A stretch of 64,000 nt of DNA from Prolixibacteraceae bacterium (GCA_028683385.1 JAQUIJ010000007.1:124001-188000); one strand, 5' to 3'; counted from the stretch's first letter, positions 21,901-33,052 are shown. Made by a program: numbers and translations. The notes: generated by a model from the sequence alone, not told the origin.

Positions 21901-23952
21901 ATGAGTTTTTTATTCCCGACTTTTTTATTTGCATTACTGGCGTTGGCATTACCGGTAATTATACATCTGTTTAATTTTAAACGATACAAAACGCTCTATT
22001 TTAGCAATGTACCGTTATTGAAACGCATCAAACAGGAATCGCGGAAAAAATCACAACTCAAACAATTGCTTATTATGCTTGCCCGGATGATGGCTATTGC
22101 GTCACTTGTCATAGCTTTTAGCAAACCTTACATTCCAACAAGCAACCGAACTTCAAATGCGTCGCAACAAGTCGTCGAAATCTACATCGACAATTCATTT
22201 AGCATGAAAGCCGAAGGAGAAAAAGGACAGTTATTGGAACAGGCCAAAATAAAAGCGATTGAAATTGCCAACTCCTATCCTGCAAGCACACAATTCCTGA
22301 TTCTGACTAACGATTTTTATGCCGGGAATCAGTTCCCGCTCAACAAAGAACAGTTTGTGAAGCAAGTTTCTGAAATTAAAGATTGTCCGCGCTCGCCTAA
22401 GCTTTCTGATGTATATTCACAGGCTATTGGCAGCATCTCGGCTTCGATAAAAAAAGCTGAAAAGACACTTTACATCTTATCTGACTTTCAGAAAAACAGC
22501 ACCAATTTTGATGCAGTTAAACCTGATTCCTCGGCTTGGACCTATCTGTTTCCATTTCAGGCAGGTAAAACCAATAATTTACTGATCGATTCGTGTTGGT
22601 TTGAAACTCCGGGCCGGAAAATTGGTCAGGCAGAAAAACTATATGTACGAATCAAAAATCTGTCGGAGCAAGCATATCAGAATATTCCCATCCGGTTAAC
22701 GATTAACGATTCGTTGAAAGCCATCGCAAACATTAACATTGCAGCCCGCGAAGAATCGGTTCAGGAATTGAATTACACCAATAATTCGAAGGGAATTCAG
22801 CTTTGCAAGATTGAGCTTGATGACTACCCGATCATCTTCGACAATTCGTATTACCTGAGTTACCAGGTTCGTGGAAAGCTGCGGGCACTCGGAATTTTAA
22901 ATCCACAGGATAATGGATCAAACTACCTGAAAACTTTATTTACTGACGATGAACTGGTTGGTTACGATGAAGTTCCGGAAAACAATGTTCAGATTTCGCA
23001 GCTTAAAAATTACCAGTGTATATTCCTGATTAATAATCAAAACATTAGTTCAGGTTTAAAAAGTGAATTGACTTCTTTTGTTGAGCGTGGCGGAACGCTG
23101 GTTATTTTCCCCGGCAAGATGAAAAGCTATATGGAATACAATGCATTGCTCAATGCCCTGAATGGCAAAACAATCGCCGGATTTGATACCGTTTCGATGG
23201 CTATCTCGGAAATTAATTACACTCACGATTTATATCGTGAAGTCTTCAAGAAACAGGAGAATGAAGCTGACTTGCCTGTAATCAAAGGATTTACAACTTA
23301 TGCCGATCAAATACAAAAGCCGGAAACATCGCTCCTGAAATTTCGCAATGGGAAAAGCGCTTTAAGTACACATTCGTTTGGCGATGGAGCTGTTTACACG
23401 TTTGCTTTTCCGCTCGATCAGAGTAATTTTAATTTTGTCAGGCACATTATTTTTGTTCCAACTGTTTACAACATGGTGTTGTACAGTGGTGAATCGCAAA
23501 AATATGCTTATTCGACAGAAGGCGATGAAGCCGTTATTCTGAATCAAAACCCAAGTTCGGAGGAATTAAGAGTTATTAATATCCAAACAAAAGATGAATT
23601 CAAAACTTCGGTAAGAAATCACGGAACAGAAAAGAAACAATTGCTGCTCGACGAAATCCCCTTGGAAGCCGGACATTATTTGGTTATGAATGGCAATGAA
23701 ACCATCCAGTCGATTTCGTACAACTACCCGCGGAAGGAATCTATTCCTGAGTTTTATTCGGAAGAAGACTTGCAGAAACTAATACAATCCAGGGAATTTA
23801 AACAATTTCAGGTGATTGAATCTTCGAATGTCAGTTTCAGTGAAACACTTCAGGATTTAAGCAATGGCAAACAGCTTTGGAAATATTTCATCATTGCTGC
23901 TATTTTCTTCTTATTCTGCGAAATAGCAATTATCCGGTTCTGGAAAAATTAA
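21901..23952 (+). CDS. BatA-domain VWA membrane protein
   Basis: 683 residues. The start MSFLFPTFLFALLALALPVIIHL, then FKRYKTLYFSNVPLLKRI, is the BatA (aerotolerance N-terminal) signature; a second membrane span follows (LLIMLARMMAIASLVIAF). A VWA-like domain begins at VVEIYIDNSFSM, an incomplete MIDAS (D-x-S-x-S is present as DNSFS). A last membrane span lies at the C-terminus (YFIIAAIFFLFCEIAIIRF). Family role: envelope protein often near MoxR/VWA operons; here it stands alone as the first chromosomal gene past the array. Confidence 0.88.
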   Translation: MSFLFPTFLFALLALALPVIIHLFNFKRYKTLYFSNVPLLKRIKQESRKKSQLKQLLIMLARMMAIASLVIAFSKPYIPTSNRTSNASQQVVEIYIDNSFSMKAEGEKGQLLEQAKIKAIEIANSYPASTQFLILTNDFYAGNQFPLNKEQFVKQVSEIKDCPRSPKLSDVYSQAIGSISASIKKAEKTLYILSDFQKNSTNFDAVKPDSSAWTYLFPFQAGKTNNLLIDSCWFETPGRKIGQAEKLYVRIKNLSEQAYQNIPIRLTINDSLKAIANINIAAREESVQELNYTNNSKGIQLCKIELDDYPIIFDNSYYLSYQVRGKLRALGILNPQDNGSNYLKTLFTDDELVGYDEVPENNVQISQLKNYQCIFLINNQNISSGLKSELTSFVERGGTLVIFPGKMKSYMEYNALLNALNGKTIAGFDTVSMAISEINYTHDLYREVFKKQENEADLPVIKGFTTYADQIQKPETSLLKFRNGKSALSTHSFGDGAVYTFAFPLDQSNFNFVRHIIFVPTVYNMVLYSGESQKYAYSTEGDEAVILNQNPSSEELRVINIQTKDEFKTSVRNHGTEKKQLLLDEIPLEAGHYLVMNGNETIQSISYNYPRKESIPEFYSEEDLQKLIQSREFKQFQVIESSNVSFSETLQDLSNGKQLWKYFIIAAIFFLFCEIAIIRFWKN

Positions 23953-24010
23953 AGCAACGCCAAGCCAGTGTTTGAGATTCAGTAAAATTGAGAAACTGTT
24001 TAAATTTCAT

Positions 24011-24120
24011 TCATTTTGATTTTTCGGGTTACCCCTAACTCCCGATCTTCATCGGGACAGGCTCTAAAGGGAGCCCTAAAAATCAAAAGAAACACCCTTT
24101 AGGGCTGGGGTCATTTTTTT
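24011..24120. repeat. Dispersed intergenic repeat with terminator hairpin, copy 2
   Basis: Shares its first ~60 bases with 1416-1515, same orientation. The hairpin AGCCCTAAA (24072-24080) / TTTAGGGCT (24098-24106) is followed by seven T (24114-24120). It lies between the convergent BatA-like and sensor kinase genes and can terminate the former. Confidence 0.65.
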
Positions 24121-24163
24121 GATTTCGGGCATAATTTCAAATTTTAAACCGTTTCTAAGATTT

Positions 24164-26041
24164 TCAAGCTCTTCCTGCCGGAATGGTAAATGAAAAGACT
24201 GATCCTTCGCCCAATTTGCTTTCGACCCAAATTGTGCCATCATTTTTCTCAACAAATTCTTTGCAAAGAACCAATCCAAGGCCAGTACCTGTTTCGCCTT
24301 CGGTGCCGTGAGTCATTGTATTTTTATCTAATGTAAACAGCTTTTTGATGGATTCTTCAGAGATTCCTATCCCGGAATCAATCACATCAACCCTCACGTT
24401 TGACCCGACTAGATTTGCATTTAAATTTATCACTGAGCCTTTGACAGAAAATTTAATCGCATTAAAAACTAAATTCCGCAATACAACTGAAATCATATCC
24501 TTATCGGCATAAACACCAAGATTTTGATCAATTTCCACCGAAAGCGTTTGCTCTTTATTTGTCAGGTTCAATTCTGCCAGTCCTTTTACTTCATTAAAAA
24601 TGTCGGCCAGAACAAAATTTGTTTTGAGGATATGAATTCGATTTGTTTGCGATCTGGTCCAGATCAACAAATTCTGCAACAAATTGTATCCGTTTTCTGA
24701 TGCTTCATTCAAATCTGAAATTATTTGCTCTAATTCCTCTTTTGAAAATAATTCAAGGTCAGTTTTTAGTATGCCAGTATAGCTTACCAGTACATTGAAC
24801 GGATTTTTTAAATCATGTGCTATAATTGAGAAAAATTTATCTTTCGACACATTGAGTTCATACAATTCTTTGGTTTTGTTTTTCAATTCGTTGGCCAGTT
24901 TTTTCTCTTTATATAAAAGATAAACGGTAGCACACATGAGCACCATAACTAAAATGGTTATAGCTACCCAATAAAACTGTGACGATTTTGCCGAATCAAT
25001 TGCATTTAGTTGAGATCTATTTTTCACTTTCAACTCTTCAAGCTCACGGGTATTTCTACCCAATTTATACTTAGCCTGAATCTGGTAAATCATCTTATTC
25101 TTTTTCTCTCCTGCCAGACTATCGTAGATGGCATTAAACCGATCGTAACAATAAAATGCCTTTTTAAAATCCTTTTTTTGTTGGTAATAGATCGTCAGAT
25201 TACTATAAATGTCGCCAATAAAACCATGCATCTTCAGTTCAGTTGCAAGAGCCAGCGATTTATTGAAATAGTCAATTGATTTTTCGTATTCATTTTTATC
25301 CAGATAAACCAGTCCTATGTTGTTGTAGGCCATTGCAATGCCTTTTCTATCCTTAATCTTCTGGTATAAATTCAAGGCCTTCGAATAGTAATCAAGGCTT
25401 TTTACTAAATTTTTCTGATCGTAGGCAATGGTTCCAAAGTTATTGATGACATCAATAATCATGGTCGTATCTTTTTTCAGGATTGCCAGTTCATTTGCCT
25501 TTTCGTTGTATTCCAATGCCTTGGCCAGGTCTTTTTTGTTTTGATAACTGATGGCAATGTTTTGGTAGGTTTTGGCAATTACACTTGAATCTTTAATTGA
25601 CTGACTGATTGTTAGTGCTTTATGAAAGAAATTAATGGCTTCATCATAATCTTCCAATTCGTCATAAACCATTCCCAGATTGAGAGTCACTTTTGCCAAT
25701 AAAATCGAATCGTGTAATTGTTCGGCCTGTTCGAGTGCCTGATAATAAATAGCTACAGCATCTTCGTAGTTACTTGAATAGTATTCGTTCTGTCCTTTTA
25801 TTATCAAAATATGAACTGATTGATGTGGATTTTTGTTGGTTTTGGCTAATTGATCAGCAACATCAATCAGAGCTTCAACAGTGTCATGGTTTGTGGCTAT
25901 GGGCAACAATTTGGTGGCCTTTTTAATTAGCAAGTCAAATTGGGCATAATTACCTGAAATTGAATCATTTTGGTTTGAATATCCAAAGGAGACAGAACCC
26001 AGTAAAAATATTAATGTATAAATAACAAAATAACGCCACAT
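24164..26041 (-). CDS. TPR-containing sensor histidine kinase
   Basis: 625 residues from MWRYFVIYTL (an ATG five codons upstream at 26056 is also possible). Signal peptide, then about seven tetratricopeptide repeats in the periplasm (for example AMAYNNIGLVYLDKNEYEKS), one membrane span (YWVAITILVMVLMCATVYLL), a coiled stretch, HisKA with the phospho-acceptor in FFSIIAHDLKNPF, and an HATPase domain (VVLRNLVFNAIKF, DSGIGIS, GTGLGLVLCKEFVEKN). Family role: two-component sensor. No response regulator gene is adjacent, so its partner is elsewhere. Confidence 0.9.
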   Translation of the reverse strand: MWRYFVIYTLIFLLGSVSFGYSNQNDSISGNYAQFDLLIKKATKLLPIATNHDTVEALIDVADQLAKTNKNPHQSVHILIIKGQNEYYSSNYEDAVAIYYQALEQAEQLHDSILLAKVTLNLGMVYDELEDYDEAINFFHKALTISQSIKDSSVIAKTYQNIAISYQNKKDLAKALEYNEKANELAILKKDTTMIIDVINNFGTIAYDQKNLVKSLDYYSKALNLYQKIKDRKGIAMAYNNIGLVYLDKNEYEKSIDYFNKSLALATELKMHGFIGDIYSNLTIYYQQKKDFKKAFYCYDRFNAIYDSLAGEKKNKMIYQIQAKYKLGRNTRELEELKVKNRSQLNAIDSAKSSQFYWVAITILVMVLMCATVYLLYKEKKLANELKNKTKELYELNVSKDKFFSIIAHDLKNPFNVLVSYTGILKTDLELFSKEELEQIISDLNEASENGYNLLQNLLIWTRSQTNRIHILKTNFVLADIFNEVKGLAELNLTNKEQTLSVEIDQNLGVYADKDMISVVLRNLVFNAIKFSVKGSVINLNANLVGSNVRVDVIDSGIGISEESIKKLFTLDKNTMTHGTEGETGTGLGLVLCKEFVEKNDGTIWVESKLGEGSVFSFTIPAGRA

Positions 26042-26256
26042 AGTAGATTCAATCAAAAGTCAGGTAAAGAAGACAAATATAATACTTTTCACTCGTTATT
26101 TTTTAGGATCTATAAGCTCGGGTATCTGGAAAAAATTGAATTGATACCACATGACTAAACATCTGGATTGTAGTCATATTTAATAGCAGACAAAAATCAT
26201 TTGAAATCGACTAAAATATTTCTAATTCTGCATGTCATTAACTAAAACATTGAATT

Positions 26257-27480
26257 ATGAACAACTTAAGTGCTAAGGATTATATGGATCGTGAAGCCCA
26301 ATATGGAGCACACAATTATCACCCGATACCTGTAGTTTTAGAACGGGGCGAAGGAATTTTTGTATGGGATGTGGAAGGTAAAAAATACTTCGACTTTCTT
26401 TCGGCCTATTCCGCAGTAAATCAAGGGCATTGTCATCCTAAAATTGTAAAGGCATTAACCAGTCAGGCTCAAAAGCTAGCATTGACATCAAGAGCCTTTT
26501 ACAACGATACACTGGGCGAATGGGAAGAATACACGACCAAATTATTTGGTTACGACAAAATGCTGCCCATGAACTCGGGTGCCGAAGCCGATGAGACCGC
26601 GCTTAAGTTAATTCGCAAATGGGCTTATAAAGTAAAAGGAGTACCAAAAGGAGAAGCCAAGATTATTGTGTGCAACGGCAACTTCCATGGCCGTACTATT
26701 ACAATCATATCCATGTCGTCAGATCCGGATGCTTACAATGACTATGGCCCTTACACTCCGGGATTTGTTAATATACCATACAATGACATAAAGGCGTTGG
26801 AAAAAGCGCTGGAAGATCCCAATGTAGCTGGATTCCTGGTTGAGCCGATTCAGGCAGAAGCAGGGGTTTATGTTCCCGAAGATGGTTTCCTAAGTAAAGC
26901 ATTCGAGTTATGCCGGAAACATCGCGTTCTTTTTGCTGCCGATGAAGTACAAACCGGACTTGCGCGAACAGGGAAAATGCTTGCATGCGACCATGAAGAT
27001 GTGAGGCCCGATATATTGATTCTCGGGAAAGCCATTTCCGGAGGAATGCTCCCAGTTTCATGTGTTTTGGCTGACAATGAAATTATGCTGTGCATTAAAC
27101 CCGGAGAACATGGCTCAACCTACGGCGGCAACCCAATTGCTGCGAAAGTCGCTATTGCAGCGCTCAACGTGATCAGGGAAGAAAAACTGGCCGAAAATGC
27201 TGAGAAAATGGGAAAAATCTTCCGGAAACGATTACAATCAATCGATTCGAAACTAATCGAAATTGTTAGAGGTAAAGGCCTCCTGAATGCCGTTGTAATT
27301 AATTCGGTAAATGGAATAAGTGCATGGGATGTTTGCATCGCATTAAAAAATAACGGATTACTTGCAAAACCAACACACGAGCACATCATACGCTTTACTC
27401 CGCCATTGATTATTAACGAAGAGCAACTTGCCAAAGCGCTGGATATTATTGAAAAAACATTTGCCGAATTAAGTGCATAA
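26257..27480 (+). CDS. rocD: Ornithine aminotransferase (ornithine--oxo-acid transaminase)
   Basis: 407 residues, the usual length. Class III PLP-dependent aminotransferase: [10 protein letters not shown], then the [12 protein letters not shown] motif, and the PLP lysine in [14 protein letters not shown]. The N-terminal [18 protein letters not shown] and [15 protein letters not shown] match ornithine aminotransferases closely. It converts ornithine and 2-oxoglutarate to glutamate semialdehyde and glutamate in the cytosol, linking arginine and proline metabolism. Monocistronic, with a strong hairpin 46 bases after the stop. Confidence 0.93.
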   Translation: MNNLSAKDYMDREAQYGAHNYHPIPVVLERGEGIFVWDVEGKKYFDFLSAYSAVNQGHCHPKIVKALTSQAQKLALTSRAFYNDTLGEWEEYTTKLFGYDKMLPMNSGAEADETALKLIRKWAYKVKGVPKGEAKIIVCNGNFHGRTITIISMSSDPDAYNDYGPYTPGFVNIPYNDIKALEKALEDPNVAGFLVEPIQAEAGVYVPEDGFLSKAFELCRKHRVLFAADEVQTGLARTGKMLACDHEDVRPDILILGKAISGGMLPVSCVLADNEIMLCIKPGEHGSTYGGNPIAAKVAIAALNVIREEKLAENAEKMGKIFRKRLQSIDSKLIEIVRGKGLLNAVVINSVNGISAWDVCIALKNNGLLAKPTHEHIIRFTPPLIINEEQLAKALDIIEKTFAELSA

Positions 27481-27525
27481 ATGCCTGGTTTGCATGTAGT
27501 GTAAACGATTAACTACAAATTTATT

Positions 27526-27575
27526 GAAGGCGATAAAAGGAATCTGGATGATAACAGTTGACTTTTATCGCCTTC
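27526..27575 (+). terminator. Terminator hairpin after rocD
   Basis: Perfect 14-bp inverted repeat GAAGGCGATAAAAG (27526-27539) / CTTTTATCGCCTTC (27562-27575) with a short T-containing tail (GGTTGTTT). Confidence 0.65.
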
Positions 27576-27735
27576 GGTTGTTTAATTATCAAAAGATACG
27601 AACTTCAGCAGAAAGTATTTTTATCGAAAAGCAACCTTTTTAACATTTTATGATCTATATTAACGATCCGAAAATTTTATTCAAAAGATATATGTTCAAG
27701 TAAAAATTAGGCAAGGCTAATAAAGGCTAATATTT

Positions 27736-30700
27736 ATGAAACCCGTTAGGCAAAAAATATTAAAAATACCCGCAATTATTCTTTCAGGTTTGATACTGAT
27801 CGCATTAGTTGGATTTGCGGTGTTGTATTTTGGAGCCCAAAATTATTTGAATAAAAATCTTTCGGAACTGGTAGAGAAAAAGTCGAAAGGAAAATACGAA
27901 CTGACTTTTGAAAATCTGGAAATTAACTTCAGGCATTGGGGCATTGAAATTGATCAAGTTTCCTTTCATCCCTCCGACTCTATTCTCCGAACGGTTGATC
28001 AATCGGATATAAAAAAGCAATTTTATTCATTTTCGTCACCCAATATCAGCTTAAATGGAATTAAATTGGGGCAGCTTATCTTTCATAAAAAACTTGAAAT
28101 TGGAGAAATCCTAATAAGTCAACCGGAACTTAAAATTCATGGCAAGCAATCATTACCTGAAGATCAAAAGAATAATTTGAATGACATTTTGCAGGAATTG
28201 AGGCCTTTGGTAACCAAAACATTCAGGTCAATAAAAATTGATAAAATTGAATTGGCCAATGCTAGTTATGATTTTTATAACCTGTTGGGCGAAACAAAAA
28301 AGCTGTCGAATGCTGAAAACATTACCATTGGAATTCTAAACTTTTACACCGATTCATTGCTGTTACCCGATCCTGCTAAATTGTTTAATGCCGACGATAT
28401 TTATTTGCGGATGCAAAAATATCAGAATAAACTGGCCGACAGTATTCACACAATCAGTGCCGAGAGCATCACTTATTCACTGAAGCGATCATTTATCGAA
28501 GCCAAAAACATTGAGTTAAAGCCAATCAATCAGGAAATTTCAGCCAAAAGTAAATATTACTTCTTTGTACCTTATGCGAAATTAACGACAACTCACATCA
28601 ATGAATTTTATCGGAATAATGCCATTCCAATTGATTCGCTCATTTTTACAGATGCACGAATAAAGTACTGGCCTGGTCAGAAAAAAGCAACTGCGAATTT
28701 GGAGCCCATTGAAGAATTCAATCTGAATGATTTAATCAAAGATGAATTTTCGGGTATAACTATTCAGGATTTTAAGCTAAAAAATGCGCAGATAAATCTG
28801 TTTCGGTCGCAAACAGATTCGACGAATCAACAAGAACTGAAAAACATCACCTTGAACCTGAATGATTTTCGACTTGATTCCATTTCGCAAACGGATACAA
28901 GCAGGGTGTTTTATGCAAAAAACATCAATTTTTTGGCTTCCGAATACGAACTGACTCTTGGTGATAATATTCATCGGGTCAAAGTTGGAAACCTTGAATT
29001 TTCGACCAAAGAGAACTCGGTTCTGGTAAAAAAAATCCAGATATATCCTTTAACTGAGAAGAATCGCGCGCGGAAAAATAAGATTGAAGCGCAATGTGAC
29101 AGCGTTAGATTCGATAAGTTTAATTTCAAAAAAGCGTTTCATCAAAAGCGATTTACTTTCCAGCGAATTAATATTTTTAATCCTGAAGTGAAATTAATTC
29201 AGAACGAAGCATCAACTGAAAATGAAGAAGCAAACAATTCCAGTTTCATTTACAAATTGATATCAAGATACATTAATGGAATATACGCGAACCAGGTTTC
29301 GGTTCAGAAGGGGAAACTTCAATTGGTTAATAAAACCGGAGTGATACAAACCGGAAATATCGAGTCAGAGATTAAACTACGCTTAAGTGGATTTGCTCTG
29401 GATGAAAAAAGCGTTGAAAGGACTGACCGACTATTTTATGCCGATCAGATTGATTTGGATTTCAATAGTTACCAGATGCATCTGGCTGATCAGTTGCATA
29501 AATTGACGATCGAAAACCTGACCATTTCAACACGCAAAAAGCTGGCAAAGCTTCAAAATCTGCACCTTTTCCCTGTTTCTAAAGAAAACATGGAGGCTTT
29601 ACTCAAACAATATAGCCGATCGGAATTGTACGAATTTACCATTCCTGAATTATCACTTACCAACGCTGATTTTCACAATGCCTTTTTCAATAAAAAGCTA
29701 TCAGTAGATACGTTGAGCATAAGTTCGCCTAAGATTTATTACGAAAATTTTGAGCTTCTCAAGCAAGAAAAGCCTAATGCCGATTTTGAAGATCTGTTCC
29801 GACTGATATCTAACTATCTCGACGACATACACATCAACATTGTTGATATTCCCGACGGGACTGTCCAATTGATTAATCACAGCAAAAAAGATAAAACAAT
29901 TACTTTGGACAATTACTTCCGGCTGAAACTGGAAAATATGCAAATCAATGAGAGTCAGTTTAATCAAAAGAAACTGCTTTTTTCAGAATATGTTGAATTT
30001 TCGGTTCGCGACCACTTAATCCATCTTTCGGATAACGTACATGTATTAAAAGCCGGTGAAGTTGGCTTCTCAACCCGCCGCGGCGAGATTTTTGTGTTAA
30101 ATGCCAAACTTTACCCTGAAACAAACAGCAAAGACTTCTCATCCATCCCCTGGAATATCCAACTGGCCATTCCCGAAATCAGAATTACCGGAATTGATAT
30201 GGAGAAATTTTATTTCGACCATCAAATCGATGCGGATAATCTAATGATTACATCGCCGGAAATAAAACTGTACAAAAAACGAAAAATAACTGATTCCAAG
30301 AATCTTAAGGAAATTGAATTCCCTCTGCCTAAAGAAATTGAATCAATTGCCGTACGTAAATTTACGTTGAGCGATGGCTCTTTAAAAGTGTTCTCTGAGA
30401 TTGGAACTAAGCCTTATCTTATGGTTCAGTCTGATATAAAAATGGGCGCGCAAAATATTCTCATCCAGAAAAACGCAAATGCTGGCAAACCTGAATTTAA
30501 AAACGGCCAATACACCGGAAATTTGATCCAGTTTAAATTTACGCCAAAGGATAAAAATCAGCAGTTCAGCATCGACGAGCTTACTTTTTCGACAGGCGAT
30601 CGCCAAATTCTGGCTAAAAATCTGGTGGTTAAGCCTAAAGTGAAAAACAACAAGCAGGATCAATTTGAACTTCAAATCCCTGTTCTTTCCATGAATGGGT

Positions 30701-32037
30701 TCGATATGGATAAAGCGTATAAAAACGATCAATATTTCTTTGAATCGATTGTAATTGACAAACCTTCCTTTCAACTCTTTAATAATGCCAAAGATTCAAT
30801 CCGGTTTAATCCTTTCAAGGTTAATTTATATCCTCATTTTGAGAGTTTTGCCGACGTGTTTTCATCCAAATCAATGAATGTTAACAATGCGAATATAACT
30901 GTCCTCAAAAACGGACAAAAGAAACTTCAGGAACAGGTCAGTCTGAATTTAACAAAAGTTCGAATTGACAATAAGCCGTCGCAAGGATTTATGCATTCGG
31001 CCGATTTCTCTTTTAAAATTCCAAATCTAAAAAAGCAGACCAAACTTTACCATTACACCATTGGCGAAACTTCCTATTCTTCTGCAGATAATCGGGTTAC
31101 AGCAAAAGATATACGTATTATACCGAATTTCAGCAAAGAGAACCATCAAAAGCAAGTCGGTTTTCAGTCCGACTATTTCTCTGGAAAAGTTGATTCTGTA
31201 AGTATTTCACAACCGAATATCCGGCGATGGTTCGACCAGGAAGAACTGGCTGGCAAGTATTTATCAATTAACGGTCTAAATGTGGATATTTTTCGTGACA
31301 AGCAAATGCCTTTTGATGAATCACGGCGTCCGAAAATGTTACAGGAAATGGTCAAATCAATGAAAATTCCCGTTTCAGTCGATTCATTAATTCTGGCAAA
31401 TGCAAAAGTCACTTATTCCGAAAAAACCGCATCAGGCGATCTGGAAGGAAAGATCGGATTCTCAAAAATCCACGTACGAATGATGCCATTTACCAATATT
31501 AAGGCTGCAAATGGCGTGATTCCCGACTTTAAGCTGGATGGAACAGCTACCATTCAGGATTCGAGTGAGCTAAAAGTCAGCATGAATTACCTGATGAATA
31601 GTCCTGAAAATTTATTCAAAGTAAAAGGAAGCCTCAGTCAGTTTAATATGCGAATTATAAATCCGGTTTTGGAACCGTTGGCTTTGGTATCTATACGATC
31701 CGGAAAAGTGAATCGCTTTGATTTTGACTTTTCAGCGAACCAGACAAGTTCGAATGGCCAGTTGTTTTTCGGGTACGACGACCTTAAAATTTCAGTTCTT
31801 GAAATGAAAGATGGAAATACAAAAGAATCAAAATTTGCCAGCTTCTTAGCAAACAGTCTTTTACTTCGATCTAAAAATCCGCGTGGGAAAGAACTTCTTC
31901 CCGATGAAATAGCTTTTACAAGAGATCAAAAACGTTCAATTCTAAATTATTGGTGGAAATCAATATTCAGTGGAATTCGCAACACTCTCGGGATCAAAGA
32001 AAACAAGCAGAACGAAGTTCAACAACCTAACCAGTAA
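27736..32037 (+). CDS. Very large AsmA/DUF748-like membrane-anchored protein
   Basis: 1433 residues. A single N-terminal span (IPAIILSGLILIALVGFAVLYFGA) anchors a long periplasmic part made of many repeated beta segments such as NLEINFRHWGIEIDQVSFHPSD, and recurring phrases like LADQLHKLTIENLTISTRKKLAKL and LSDNVHVLKAGEVGFSTRRGE. The C-terminal part (KVKGSLSQFNMRIINPVLEPLALVSI) resembles AsmA/DUF748 ends. Family members form long hydrophobic grooves that span the periplasm and carry lipids to the outer membrane. That role is inferred from architecture. Confidence 0.75.
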   Translation: MKPVRQKILKIPAIILSGLILIALVGFAVLYFGAQNYLNKNLSELVEKKSKGKYELTFENLEINFRHWGIEIDQVSFHPSDSILRTVDQSDIKKQFYSFSSPNISLNGIKLGQLIFHKKLEIGEILISQPELKIHGKQSLPEDQKNNLNDILQELRPLVTKTFRSIKIDKIELANASYDFYNLLGETKKLSNAENITIGILNFYTDSLLLPDPAKLFNADDIYLRMQKYQNKLADSIHTISAESITYSLKRSFIEAKNIELKPINQEISAKSKYYFFVPYAKLTTTHINEFYRNNAIPIDSLIFTDARIKYWPGQKKATANLEPIEEFNLNDLIKDEFSGITIQDFKLKNAQINLFRSQTDSTNQQELKNITLNLNDFRLDSISQTDTSRVFYAKNINFLASEYELTLGDNIHRVKVGNLEFSTKENSVLVKKIQIYPLTEKNRARKNKIEAQCDSVRFDKFNFKKAFHQKRFTFQRINIFNPEVKLIQNEASTENEEANNSSFIYKLISRYINGIYANQVSVQKGKLQLVNKTGVIQTGNIESEIKLRLSGFALDEKSVERTDRLFYADQIDLDFNSYQMHLADQLHKLTIENLTISTRKKLAKLQNLHLFPVSKENMEALLKQYSRSELYEFTIPELSLTNADFHNAFFNKKLSVDTLSISSPKIYYENFELLKQEKPNADFEDLFRLISNYLDDIHINIVDIPDGTVQLINHSKKDKTITLDNYFRLKLENMQINESQFNQKKLLFSEYVEFSVRDHLIHLSDNVHVLKAGEVGFSTRRGEIFVLNAKLYPETNSKDFSSIPWNIQLAIPEIRITGIDMEKFYFDHQIDADNLMITSPEIKLYKKRKITDSKNLKEIEFPLPKEIESIAVRKFTLSDGSLKVFSEIGTKPYLMVQSDIKMGAQNILIQKNANAGKPEFKNGQYTGNLIQFKFTPKDKNQQFSIDELTFSTGDRQILAKNLVVKPKVKNNKQDQFELQIPVLSMNGFDMDKAYKNDQYFFESIVIDKPSFQLFNNAKDSIRFNPFKVNLYPHFESFADVFSSKSMNVNNANITVLKNGQKKLQEQVSLNLTKVRIDNKPSQGFMHSADFSFKIPNLKKQTKLYHYTIGETSYSSADNRVTAKDIRIIPNFSKENHQKQVGFQSDYFSGKVDSVSISQPNIRRWFDQEELAGKYLSINGLNVDIFRDKQMPFDESRRPKMLQEMVKSMKIPVSVDSLILANAKVTYSEKTASGDLEGKIGFSKIHVRMMPFTNIKAANGVIPDFKLDGTATIQDSSELKVSMNYLMNSPENLFKVKGSLSQFNMRIINPVLEPLALVSIRSGKVNRFDFDFSANQTSSNGQLFFGYDDLKISVLEMKDGNTKESKFASFLANSLLLRSKNPRGKELLPDEIAFTRDQKRSILNYWWKSIFSGIRNTLGIKENKQNEVQQPNQ

Positions 32038-32040
32038 AAG

Positions 32041-32934
32041 CTATTTGCTTTTCAAATTTAAAACGTACGAAACTTTGATTGACTGATACTTCCAATCGCG
32101 GATACCATAAAGATATTGCAGCCTGATGGCATTCTTTTTCAGTTTACGATTCAGTTCAAAGGTGTAAACCATCGGTTGATCGCGCTCATGTTTATAACCT
32201 GAATATCCTGAAATTGAATTAGACCATGTCCAGACTGAATATTTTAGGTCGGCTCCTACCCCATACATGAAGGCATCGTTTTGTAAGTTAAGTTCGTCGT
32301 TGGTTTGCCAGGAGTAAAATCCAATGGAAGCAAATGGCATAAACGACATCTTTTCATTTCTGCAGGCATAATTCTTCGAGAAGCTGAAATCAAAAAAATA
32401 GCCAGGACTATCTGAATGTCTGGCTGCATCCAAATGGCCTCCGGAAGCAGTTCTTCCAACCATACGCGCCATTGTATCCGGGAACTTTCTGCCTTTTACC
32501 AATTGAATAAGCGTTGAAAAGTATAAATCACCAATAGCAATTCCTTTGCCGTCAAAGTCACGGGCAATCCGTTCGTCGCGCACAGAGTCGGACATGGCAT
32601 AATGCTCGGCGATAACTCCATACAACTCGATAGCAATTTTACCATCAGCAAACGAACGGTAATACTTGCCAGATATATCCTGAGTTGGGTCACCTTTTTC
32701 AAAGTAGAGATTCATACCAAATTCAAGGTTCGAACCCTCAGGAACAACACCTTTCTTCATTTCAGGTACCGGAAGCGCATTGGGACCCAAATAACCTGGG
32801 GTAATGTGCAGCATATTGCGCCAGCCGGGCATGCCAAGCTCCCAGCCATGTATAATATTCCACCACATAAAGTCATCACCCGCGAAAGAAAAAAATGGGA
32901 TGATACAAAAGAGAATCAGAATTATTCGTTTCAC
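32041..32934 (-). CDS. Predicted outer-membrane beta-barrel protein
   Basis: 297 residues with a signal peptide (MKRIILILFCIIPFFSFAG). The mature protein alternates aromatic-rich strands (GYFFDFSFSKNYACR, SFMPFASIGFYSWQ, YSVWTWSNSISGYSG) and ends with IRLQYLYGIRDWKYQSIKVSYVLNLKSK. The pattern fits an outer-membrane barrel of about 12 strands. Its stop lies 4 bases from the convergent AsmA-like gene's stop. The substrate is unknown. Confidence 0.75.
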   Translation of the reverse strand: MKRIILILFCIIPFFSFAGDDFMWWNIIHGWELGMPGWRNMLHITPGYLGPNALPVPEMKKGVVPEGSNLEFGMNLYFEKGDPTQDISGKYYRSFADGKIAIELYGVIAEHYAMSDSVRDERIARDFDGKGIAIGDLYFSTLIQLVKGRKFPDTMARMVGRTASGGHLDAARHSDSPGYFFDFSFSKNYACRNEKMSFMPFASIGFYSWQTNDELNLQNDAFMYGVGADLKYSVWTWSNSISGYSGYKHERDQPMVYTFELNRKLKKNAIRLQYLYGIRDWKYQSIKVSYVLNLKSK

Positions 32935-33023
32935 TCGAAAATATTTATTTCAACAATTTGTTTGCTTATTTCGTCCGCCAAATATACAAAAGGACTACAA
33001 TACCACTGATTATTTAAAATAAA

Positions 33024-33047
33024 AAACCTCGCCAATTGACGAGGTTT
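33024..33047 (-). terminator. Terminator hairpin of the C1B peptidase gene
   Basis: AAACCTCG / CGAGGTTT stem with a T-run on the minus-strand side, just after the stop at 33053. Confidence 0.65.
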
Positions 33048-33052
33048 AGATT

